The notes under the pieces: model-generated
The model's input: the letters and a program-made list of their open reading frames with translations, nothing else
What the model was told of the DNA's origin: nothing
The model's database searches: none
Program-made: the position numbers and the translations under genes
In this document: piece by piece, positions 1 to 6,012 of the stretch
Position numbering within the stretch: the stretch's first letter is position 1
Layout: every line of letters begins with the position of its first letter
Source: Bacteroidota bacterium
GTDB lineage: Bacteria; Bacteroidota; Ignavibacteria; Kapaibacteriales; Kapaibacteriaceae
Direction: 5' to 3'
Assembly (NCBI GenBank): GCA_003488525.1
Contig: DNLG01000068.1
Location: 459-8,948 of the forward strand
Length of the DNA stretch: 8,490 nucleotides

Positions 1-393
1 ATGAAGAAGGTGGCCGGACCTCTCAAGCTCGACCTGGCTCAGTATCGTGCTCTTGAGGCCTTCGCGCGCTTTGGATCCGACCTCGACAAGACAACGCAAC
101 AGCAGCTGCGCCGCGGTGCACGTTTGCTGGAAGTGATGAAGCAACCGCAGTATTCGCCGGTCACGGTCGAAGATCAGATCATTGCCATCTACGCTGCCTC
201 GCAGGGCTTTGCAGATGAACTTCCGGTGGAAAGCATCAAGCGCTATGAAACCGAACTGATCGACTTCGTGCATGCGAACCACGCCGACATTATCCAAGGT
301 CTGCGCACCGAGAAGGCACTGACGGATTCGATCGTCGAGAAGCTCAAGGCAGCACTGACGGCATTCACCCAGCGGTTTGCCGCCACAGTTTAA
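1..393 (+). CDS. atpA: ATP synthase F1 subunit alpha, C-terminal part (truncated by window edge)
   Basis: This is the last 130 residues of the alpha subunit of F1Fo ATP synthase, the non-catalytic nucleotide-binding partner of beta in the alpha3beta3 ring on the cytoplasmic face of the membrane. The fragment covers only the C-terminal helical domain. It aligns by eye with known alpha subunits through LAQYRALEAFARFGSDLD (residues 12-29) and KQPQYSPVTVEDQ (residues 47-59). In the family the initial MKK is internal, so the ATG at position 1 is not the start; the gene begins upstream of the window and is not broken. The nucleotide-binding domain (Walker A) is out of view. The stop is TAA, and hldD begins 12 bases later, so the two are probably cotranscribed. 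Assignment is very secure. Confidence 0.97.
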   Translation: MKKVAGPLKLDLAQYRALEAFARFGSDLDKTTQQQLRRGARLLEVMKQPQYSPVTVEDQIIAIYAASQGFADELPVESIKRYETELIDFVHANHADIIQGLRTEKALTDSIVEKLKAALTAFTQRFAATV

Positions 394-405
394 TTCGGAG
401 CACAG

Positions 406-1368
406 ATGATCATTCTCACGGGCGGTGCCGGCTTCATCGGAAGCTGCTTTCTGGCAACGCTGAATGCAGCCGGTCGTGAGGATGTGTTGATTGTTGACTC
501 GCTCGGGAGCGGCCAGAAATGGAAGAACCTGGTCGGTCACACGTACATTGACATCGTCAGCAAGGAAGATTTTCGAGATATGATGGCCATCGGCGGACTC
601 GATGAAGACGTCGAGGCGATCATTCATCTTGGAGCCTGCAGTTCGACGACCGAAACCAACGCCGATTACCTGTACGACAACAACTACCAGTATAGCGTCG
701 ACGTTGCCGAGTTTGCCTTTGAACACGATGTTCGGTTGATCTATGCAAGCTCGGCCGCAACCTACGGTGATGGCAGCTTGGGCTACTCTGACCGGTCATC
801 TGATCTGCGCCCACTGAACATGTATGGCTACTCGAAGCACCTGTTCGATCAGTGGATCCGACGCCAGGGTATGGAAGGGGCTTGTGTGGGTCTGAAGTTC
901 TTCAACGTCTTCGGTCCGAACGAGTACCATAAAGGCTCCATGGCGAGTCTCGTTTCCAAGGCCGTGGGACAGATCAATCAGAACGGTTACGTTCAGTTGT
1001 TCAAGAGCACGGACCCTGCCTACTCGGATGGCGGACAGATGCGCGACTTCATCTACGTCAAAGATGTGTGCTCGGTGATGATGCGGTTGTTGAACCAGCC
1101 CGACGTGAACGGCGTACTGAATCTGGGAACGGGAGTAGCACGGTCGTGGAACGATCTTATGGGTGCAGTCTTCGCGGCCATGGGTCGTGAGACCGACATC
1201 AGGTACATCGAAATGCCTGCAGAGCTTGCCCGGCAGTATCAGAACTACACACAGGCAGACATGTCAACCTTCCAAGCGGTACTTCCGGACGTGACCTTTG
1301 GGTCACTCGAAGATTCCGTTGCTGATTATGTGAACGGCTACCTCACTCGTGAGTGGCCATACCTTTGA
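406..1368 (+). CDS. hldD: ADP-L-glycero-D-manno-heptose-6-epimerase
   Basis: HldD (RfaD) inverts C6 of ADP-D-glycero-D-manno-heptose to give the ADP-L-glycero-D-manno-heptose used for the inner core of lipopolysaccharide; it is a cytosolic NADP-dependent enzyme of the extended short-chain dehydrogenase family. The protein has 320 residues, close to the E. coli length. The Rossmann loop TGGAGFIGS is at 5-13, the HldD-typical GACSSTTE at 76-83, and DNNYQYS at 91-97. Catalytic residues match the family: S116 in YASSAATYG, Y140 and K144 in MYGYSK, and K176 in HKGSMAS. RDFIYVKDV (213-221) and NLGTG (239-243) are also conserved. GGAG at 397-400 sits 5 bases before the ATG. What is odd is the position: it separates atpA from atpG. 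This implies an LPS-bearing diderm host. Function is very secure; why it lies here is unknown. Confidence 0.95.
   Translation: MIILTGGAGFIGSCFLATLNAAGREDVLIVDSLGSGQKWKNLVGHTYIDIVSKEDFRDMMAIGGLDEDVEAIIHLGACSSTTETNADYLYDNNYQYSVDVAEFAFEHDVRLIYASSAATYGDGSLGYSDRSSDLRPLNMYGYSKHLFDQWIRRQGMEGACVGLKFFNVFGPNEYHKGSMASLVSKAVGQINQNGYVQLFKSTDPAYSDGGQMRDFIYVKDVCSVMMRLLNQPDVNGVLNLGTGVARSWNDLMGAVFAAMGRETDIRYIEMPAELARQYQNYTQADMSTFQAVLPDVTFGSLEDSVADYVNGYLTREWPYL
1360..1367 (+). promoter_or_regulatory. Possible Bacteroidota-type -7 promoter element before atpG
   Basis: TACCTTTG fits the TAnnTTTG -7 consensus described for Bacteroides promoters. It overlaps the end of hldD and begins 41 bases before the atpG start. 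The surrounding TACCTTTGAAATC closely matches TAGCTTTGAAATC upstream of radA, which begins 38 bases before its start. I see no TTTG (-33) box at the usual spacing, so this is a candidate only. Confidence 0.35.
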
Positions 1369-1400
1369 AATCTGACGACCTGTAACTCAAGAACGAACCT

Positions 1401-2282
1401 ATGGCAACTCTCCGCGAGACACGGGACCGGATCGTATCGGTCCGAAACACATCGAAGATCACTCAGGCCATGAGCATGGTGGCCACGGCCAAGCTGCGCC
1501 GTGCACAGGATGCGATCACGGCTGCTCGCCCCTTTGCCAATCAGGTCCAGAAGATCCTCGGTAATCTCTCTTCGGCAGATTCCGAGTTTGTGCATCCTTT
1601 TTTTGAAGTGCGTAAGGACGTAAGCAACATTGCGATCATTCCGATCACGGCCGATCGCGGACTTTGCGGCGCATTCAATGCGAACGTGTTGCGTGCACTC
1701 ACCACGCGCATTGCAGAGCTCCGCGGCACATATCCCAAGGCGACGATCCACATTATCCCCGTTGGCAAGCGCGCCGTTAATGCCGTCCGCAAGGAAAAGG
1801 ATGCGATCCTGAAGGAGTTCTCGGACATCTTCTTTAAGCTCGATTACAGCACTGCCGTAGAGATCGCCGATCTGGTTTCGGACGGATTTCTTGGCATGCA
1901 GATCGACCATGTCGAGATCCTTGGCAACCAGTTCGTCAACGTCATGCGACAGGTTGTGCGCACAACACAGCTGCTACCGATCGTGGCAGCGTCATCTGAA
2001 GCCACGACAACCTCAAGCATCGACTATATCTACGAACCATCGCGTGGTGAGATTCTCGATACGCTGCTTCCGATGTACGTCAAGCTTCAGATCTGGACAT
2101 CGCTTCTGGATTCGAATGCTGCCGAGCATGCTGCGCGACGGATGGCGATGGAAAACGCAACAACGAATGCTCGGGATCTGATGCGCAATCTCCAGCTTCT
2201 CTACAACCGTGAGCGTCAGGCAGCGATCACCAAGGAAATGCTTGAGATCGTCGGTGGCGCTGAAGCACTGGCAAGTGCATAA
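1401..2282 (+). CDS. atpG: ATP synthase F1 subunit gamma
   Basis: AtpG is the rotating central stalk of F1Fo ATP synthase, linking the c-ring to the alpha3beta3 head. The 293-residue protein is near the usual length (287 in E. coli). The N-terminal coiled-coil helix carries RDRIVSVRNTSKITQAMSMV (8-27), followed by ATAKLRRAQ. DRGLCGAFNANVLR is the conserved Rossmann-like core motif. The C-terminal helix contains NLQLLYNRERQAAITKEM and ends in EIVGGAEAL, the gamma signature region. The start is fixed by the conserved MATLRETRDRI; only a poor Shine-Dalgarno sequence precedes it, which is common in Bacteroidota. The gene follows hldD after 32 bases and is followed by non-ATPase genes, so beta and epsilon (atpDC) must lie elsewhere, as in many Bacteroidota and Chlorobiota. 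Very secure. Confidence 0.97.
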   Translation: MATLRETRDRIVSVRNTSKITQAMSMVATAKLRRAQDAITAARPFANQVQKILGNLSSADSEFVHPFFEVRKDVSNIAIIPITADRGLCGAFNANVLRALTTRIAELRGTYPKATIHIIPVGKRAVNAVRKEKDAILKEFSDIFFKLDYSTAVEIADLVSDGFLGMQIDHVEILGNQFVNVMRQVVRTTQLLPIVAASSEATTTSSIDYIYEPSRGEILDTLLPMYVKLQIWTSLLDSNAAEHAARRMAMENATTNARDLMRNLQLLYNRERQAAITKEMLEIVGGAEALASA

Positions 2283-2298
2283 GCGGGAGCAGTCCCGT
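2283..2298 (+). promoter_or_regulatory. Hairpin enclosing the ribosome binding site of the next gene
   Basis: CGGGA (2284-2288) pairs with TCCCG (2293-2297) around a GCAG loop, with one extra G-U pair outside (2283 with 2298). The stem covers most of the GGGAG Shine-Dalgarno (2285-2289) and the first two bases of the GTG start codon at 2297. It begins directly after the atpG stop. It could hold the downstream gene off unless ribosomes finishing atpG open it (translational coupling). The pairing is visible; the regulatory role is inferred. Confidence 0.4.
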
Positions 2299-2812
2299 GA
2301 CCGAGCAGCAGCGACCAGTTTTCACCGTCCGGGGCGTAGCGCTCACTGTTGGTGTGATCGCTGTGCTGACAGTACTCGTCGGACCGTACCTGGGGGAGGG
2401 GAATCCCTATTCCTCATCCTTTGCGGCGCGCATTGAGCTCTACCGAGAAAAGCTCGACTCATTGAATCGCATCCGTGGCTGGCGCGATCGCATCTACATG
2501 CGGCACATGGCCAACCTTGAGATCCCCGAGTACATCGTCAGCAAGCTGCGTCCCAATGACACGCTCTTGCTACCTCCGATGGAGTATGGTAATCAGTTCA
2601 TGGCCACGAAGGCCTTCTGGACCGATCCGCGGATCTTTACCTGGATGGTTGGCTTTCAGCCGGTCGTTGCGTGGTCGGATACCGCCCGACGCCACAAGGC
2701 CAATGCCTACGTTGTACTGGAGCAGAACACGATCTGGCTCACGAGGCCGGGCGGCAGTACCAACATCGATTCACTTCTGAAGGTGTACGAACAACTCGGA
2801 GCGCGGAAATGA
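2297..2812 (+). CDS. Hypothetical protein with one N-terminal membrane helix and an exported domain
   Basis: I do not recognise this 171-residue protein. Residues 11-30 form one strong hydrophobic helix (an uncleaved anchor), and the remainder looks soluble, probably on the periplasmic side. The segment around LRPNDTLLLPP (64-74), followed by aromatic-rich sequence to about residue 105, faintly recalls the soluble tails of GT-C glycosyltransferases, but no catalytic motif is visible. The start is GTG, chosen because GGGAG lies 7 bases before it and because the frame opens right after atpG (14-base gap). Its stop overlaps the next gene's start as ATGA, so the two are almost certainly translated together. 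A working idea is that it is the accessory subunit of the membrane protein that follows. It is clearly a real gene by spacing and signals; its function is unknown. Confidence 0.75.
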   Translation: MTEQQRPVFTVRGVALTVGVIAVLTVLVGPYLGEGNPYSSSFAARIELYREKLDSLNRIRGWRDRIYMRHMANLEIPEYIVSKLRPNDTLLLPPMEYGNQFMATKAFWTDPRIFTWMVGFQPVVAWSDTARRHKANAYVVLEQNTIWLTRPGGSTNIDSLLKVYEQLGARK

Positions 2813-4185
2813 AAAGCGAAGTCCCGTTGCTCGTTCTCACACTGCTGATGCAGTGGCTTACTGGACTGTTTGCCGTTGGTGCAACCGGATACCGTGCGCA
2901 GCGCTCCGTGCTCCTTCCGATGTCACTTCTGCTGGGCATGTTCCTGCACTCTCTGTCGATGTTCATCGCGCAGATGGCAGGCGTGCCCCTTTCACTGCAG
3001 ACGATGATGGTCTCAGGCATCGCTGCTATGCTTGTGCCGCTGCTACGATGGAACGCCGTGCGTGGTTCGCTTGCAGGACTCTTCATGATGCCCCGATTCA
3101 GGCCAACGCTGTATGATGTTGTCATCTTCGGCTTCATCGGCTACGTGGCATACATGGTCGTCTGGGCCAGCTGGTACTGGCCCGTTACGCCATTCGATGC
3201 CATGGCGGGAATCGATCTCGTGGCTCGCTATGCGGCCCGCGACGGGATGATCGCCAGTCAGGTCTTTACCGATCCTTCGCTACAGGGTAATCTTTCCAAT
3301 CAGCCGTTCTACGCCCCCTTCGCCATGCTGATGCAGGTGATGATGAAGCTTGTCGGGTATCCATACACGCAGATCTGGGTGAGCATCGTTGCGATCTGCT
3401 TCTGGTGGTTTACGTGGGCGACGCTGCGCAGTCTGGCCCATCCGCTGATCGCAGGACTGCTGACGGTGCTGTTCATTCTTACGCCCGAGATGCTGGGGTA
3501 TTCGTATATCCTGCAGACAGACTTTGCCAACGCGGCCTTCTTTGCCATCGGCTGTGTGATGCTTATGCGTTCTATCAATGAAAAGGAGTTTGCCGGCACC
3601 ATCGTCAGTGCCATCGCCTTTGCCGGTGCATGCTGGTCGCGAACGGAGACGCCGCTTCTTGTGGGTCTCATTGGTGCAGCGGCGTTGCCTCAGATACTCC
3701 GCGTTTTTGGTCCTGTCAAGGGGCTTGCCGGTGCGTTGGGGGTTCTCGCAATGTCGACGCTGACATTTGCGCTGTGGAACATCGTCTTCTTCAATGCATA
3801 CCTTCCGGTGCGTCCATCAACAGCCGATCAGCTCCGGAGTTTTGATCTTTCACTGTTTGCGCAGGTCGTATCAACGAGCTGGACATCGGTGATCTCAAGC
3901 ACTGAGCTCTGGGGCTGGATCATCTGGCTCTTTATTGCTGTGATCGTCATAGACACCCTGCTGAACCGCCGGCTGGCGCAGCCGCTGCTCATCGGCTTCG
4001 TCGTGGTAACGTTCCTGGGACTGTTTCTTGTGGGCACGATCTTCAGCGCAGCGGTCGTCGAACAGACGCTTCGACGAGGCATGTTCAAGATCATTCCGCT
4101 CATGGTTGTTGCGATTGCCGGCTCTGGTATGGTAAGTTCGGCATCGACAGCACTGTACTCATGGGAGGCTGGACGGAAGTCCTGA
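2809..4185 (+). CDS. Polytopic membrane protein, probable GT-C type glycosyltransferase
   Basis: A 458-residue integral membrane protein with about 11-12 hydrophobic helices. The pattern resembles GT-C glycosyltransferases, which use lipid-phosphate sugars on the outer face of the inner membrane: an acidic first outer loop after an aromatic helix end (WYWPVTPFDAMAGIDLVARY, with D130 and D136), a QTDFANAAFFAIG helix start (D238), and SRTETPLL (R278, E280) in the place where related families have a charged TR/KNE pair. The fold class is my inference; donor and acceptor cannot be read. The open frame extends upstream to 2671, but I start at the ATG at 2809: it overlaps the preceding stop (ATGA), has GGAG 7 bases before it (2798-2801), and begins the first helix directly. 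The next gene follows after 6 bases. Confidence 0.75.
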   Translation: MKSEVPLLVLTLLMQWLTGLFAVGATGYRAQRSVLLPMSLLLGMFLHSLSMFIAQMAGVPLSLQTMMVSGIAAMLVPLLRWNAVRGSLAGLFMMPRFRPTLYDVVIFGFIGYVAYMVVWASWYWPVTPFDAMAGIDLVARYAARDGMIASQVFTDPSLQGNLSNQPFYAPFAMLMQVMMKLVGYPYTQIWVSIVAICFWWFTWATLRSLAHPLIAGLLTVLFILTPEMLGYSYILQTDFANAAFFAIGCVMLMRSINEKEFAGTIVSAIAFAGACWSRTETPLLVGLIGAAALPQILRVFGPVKGLAGALGVLAMSTLTFALWNIVFFNAYLPVRPSTADQLRSFDLSLFAQVVSTSWTSVISSTELWGWIIWLFIAVIVIDTLLNRRLAQPLLIGFVVVTFLGLFLVGTIFSAAVVEQTLRRGMFKIIPLMVVAIAGSGMVSSASTALYSWEAGRKS

Positions 4186-4191
4186 CATTAC

Positions 4192-5034
4192 ATGCCAAAG
4201 ATCGCGCTTATCCTTCTTGCAGGACTTGGCACCTTTCTGGTGCTGATGACAGGTAGCGCGCTGATCTCCCGGGTCTTTGTCAGAAGGTCTATACGTCGAC
4301 TTGTCCGTACCATTTCAAACCAGCAGCTTCCTCGATTTTCGAAAGAGCTTGTGGTTGGGTTGCCCGCACCTGTGCAGCGATATCTGCTGAATGTGGTGCG
4401 CATCGGACAGGAGAACCTCCGCTATGCGATCCTGACACAGCGTGCTCGTTTCCGTCACCGTCCCGGCAGTCCATGGTTCACGGTCAGGGCCACGGAAACC
4501 ATTTCCGGCATGGAGCCGGGTTTTGTCTGGGATGCCGTGTTGCGCCACAATGCAGCATGGTGGCGCACAGCAAAGCTGAGCTATGTGCGGGGCGAGGGTC
4601 ATGGACATATCAAGCTCTACGGTGCCATGACGTTGCAGGAGTATGGCGGCAAGGAGACGGATGCTTCTATGCTGTTTCGCTTCCTGAGCGAACTGGTCTG
4701 GATCCCGACTGCATTTCTGCCAACGAAGACGCTGCGCTGGGAGTCTGTCGATGACCGAACGGCACGTGCAGTGATCAGTGATGGTGCAACACGCGTTAAT
4801 GCCACGTTCCACTTCAACGATGAAGATGAGATCGAGCGCATCGTCACATCAGACAAGTATCGTGATCACAAGAGCGGGTTCGAACAGGCGCGCTTCACGA
4901 TGCACTGCCGCAACTATAAAGTGATGGACGGCGTGAAGATCCCGACAGAGGTTGAGTTTGTCTGGAACCTTGAGTCGGGCGACTTCGACTACGGCCACTT
5001 CACGATCACCGACGCAGCGTACTACTTCAGCTGA
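4192..5034 (+). CDS. DUF6544-like family protein
   Basis: This 280-residue protein resembles the uncharacterised DUF6544 family as I remember it. It begins with one hydrophobic helix (about 3-28) followed by a basic stretch RVFVRRSIRR, so it is probably membrane-anchored. Family-like features in order are: LPAPVQRYL (57-65), RARFRHRPGSPWF (84-96), PGFVWDA (109-115), an LFRFLSELVWIPTAFLP block (161-177), WESVDDRTARAVISDG (183-198), ATFHFNDEDEIERI (204-217) and GVKIPTEVEFVW (247-258). The second half has a lipoprotein-carrier-like beta-strand pattern, but no enzymatic residues are evident. The start at 4192 lies 6 bases after the upstream stop, suggesting coupled translation, though the Shine-Dalgarno is weak. 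The 3' end overlaps the convergent synthase gene. Family call is likely; biochemical role unknown. Confidence 0.82.
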   Translation: MPKIALILLAGLGTFLVLMTGSALISRVFVRRSIRRLVRTISNQQLPRFSKELVVGLPAPVQRYLLNVVRIGQENLRYAILTQRARFRHRPGSPWFTVRATETISGMEPGFVWDAVLRHNAAWWRTAKLSYVRGEGHGHIKLYGAMTLQEYGGKETDASMLFRFLSELVWIPTAFLPTKTLRWESVDDRTARAVISDGATRVNATFHFNDEDEIERIVTSDKYRDHKSGFEQARFTMHCRNYKVMDGVKIPTEVEFVWNLESGDFDYGHFTITDAAYYFS

Positions 5035-5954
5035 GCGTTGCGCAACCGGCGCGCTTCAAGATAGGCCGACGGAACGGCCAGCAACTTCTGCAGCATCCCA
5101 ATGCTTGCGCGTCGGCTGAAAACGTTGTAGTCCATCGATTCAACCACGCGCAGGATCTTCTGGTAGTTGCGACTCATCAGCAGAACTGTGACCATGCTGC
5201 TGGGCTCGAGCATGGCGATGCCCGTATCGGCCCGACGATACAGCACGTCGGCGCGACGGATGTACTCGGCGATCAGCGCACGGACATTGGGAGTGAAGCG
5301 GCTGCCCAAAACATCGTCTTCGCTTACGCCATAGCGCTCCATGTCTTCCTGGGCGAGATATATCCGCCCCCTGACCGCGTCTTCTTTTACATCTCGGATG
5401 ATGTTCGTCAGCTGCATGGCGATCCCGAGGTCGACAGCATACGTCAATGCGTCCGGTGATGAGTACCCGAAGATCTCCGACGTCATGAGGCCGACCACGG
5501 AGGCGACCTTGTAGCAATAGACTTCAAGCTCGGCGTAGGTACGAAAGCGTGTGATGGTTGTGTCCATCAGCACACCCTCGATGAGTTCTTCGGGTAGATG
5601 ACGCGGAATGTGATACGTCTGCAGGGTGTCTTCCCAGGCCAGGAGCACGGCTGCTCGGTCCTGATGTGCCATATCGGGAGCATGAGCCCCCTGCTCTCGA
5701 TCACCCGCATAGACCTGTCCGACCTCGCTTCTCCATTGTTCCACGAGGCGAACTGCATCCTCACGTGTCACGTCTCCGGCCTCCATCGCCACATCGACGA
5801 TGTCGTCCACGTACCGACAGAACGCATACACGGCATAGCACGCGTTGCGCTTCTCGGATGGAATGAAGTGTGATGCTGCGTAGAAGGTCTTGGCGTGGGT
5901 GCTTGTTACCCTCCGGCAAACTTCATACGCCCTGTCTGTGGTCAACTCGTGCAT
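5022..5954 (-). CDS. Phytoene/squalene synthase family protein (crtB-like)
   Basis: A 310-residue head-to-head prenyl synthase of the all-alpha isoprenoid synthase fold. Such enzymes join two C20 (phytoene) or two C15 (squalene, dehydrosqualene) diphosphates for carotenoids or hopanoids. The N-terminal region has TFYAAS (23-28). Both Mg-diphosphate binding motifs are intact: DDIVD (D50, D54) in FCRYVDDIVD, and D188xxxD192 in NIIRDVKEDAVRGRIYLAQED. Length is normal. Residues 81-101 look like a charged, glycine-containing insertion. Substrate cannot be decided: phytoene synthase (CrtB) is most likely, HpnC/HpnD or CrtM possible, and no desaturase or cyclase gene is adjacent. The start is supported by a purine-rich GGGGA just before the ATG. 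It is divergent from radA, and its last 13 bases overlap the convergent DUF6544 gene. Confidence 0.9.
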   Translation of the reverse strand: MHELTTDRAYEVCRRVTSTHAKTFYAASHFIPSEKRNACYAVYAFCRYVDDIVDVAMEAGDVTREDAVRLVEQWRSEVGQVYAGDREQGAHAPDMAHQDRAAVLLAWEDTLQTYHIPRHLPEELIEGVLMDTTITRFRTYAELEVYCYKVASVVGLMTSEIFGYSSPDALTYAVDLGIAMQLTNIIRDVKEDAVRGRIYLAQEDMERYGVSEDDVLGSRFTPNVRALIAEYIRRADVLYRRADTGIAMLEPSSMVTVLLMSRNYQKILRVVESMDYNVFSRRASIGMLQKLLAVPSAYLEARRLRNAQLK

Positions 5955-6012
5955 ATCCCCGGTTCAACATTTCCTAGCTTTGAAATCGCCACATCACCCT
6001 CATACACTCCGC
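5955..6012. promoter_or_regulatory. Divergent promoter spacer between the prenyl synthase gene and radA
   Basis: These 58 bases must hold the start signals of both divergent genes unless those lie inside the coding regions. On the + strand I see TAGCTTTG (5975-5982), listed separately. On the - strand only the GGGGA ribosome binding site near the synthase start is clear. No operator-like repeat is visible. Confidence 0.5.
5975..5982 (+). promoter_or_regulatory. Possible Bacteroidota-type -7 promoter element for radA
   Basis: TAGCTTTG matches the TAnnTTTG consensus exactly and begins 38 bases before the radA ATG. The extended TAGCTTTGAAATC differs by one base from TACCTTTGAAATC at 1360-1372 before atpG. 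No clear -33 TTTG box lies about 20 bases upstream. A chance match of the 6 fixed bases alone is not rare, but the shared extension and similar distance to the start raise its standing. Confidence 0.4.

Noticed and set aside
1598..1604. Run of seven T in atpG, considered as a slippage site
   Set aside because: The reading frame continues with conserved gamma sequence on both sides, and nothing suggests programmed frameshifting.
1338..1910. 190-codon open frame on the - strand across the start of atpG
   Set aside because: It lies antisense to the conserved hldD end and atpG start, has no recognisable domain, and is a shadow of a constrained gene.
2671..2808. Upstream extension of the GT-C-like protein
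   Set aside because: It would overlap the 171-residue gene in another frame; the ATG at 2809 has a good Shine-Dalgarno and forms an ATGA junction.
4315..4812. 165-codon open frame on the - strand inside the DUF6544-like gene
   Set aside because: Composition is Arg/Cys/His/Gln-rich without domain features, as expected for a shadow frame; the + strand frame has family motifs throughout.
5140..5517. 125-codon frame on the - strand within the prenyl synthase gene
   Set aside because: Arg-rich shadow of the true frame on the same strand; the synthase frame keeps both Asp motifs.
5890..6012. 41-residue N-terminal extension of RadA
   Set aside because: It runs into the divergent synthase gene, and family homology begins exactly at the zinc finger start from 6013.
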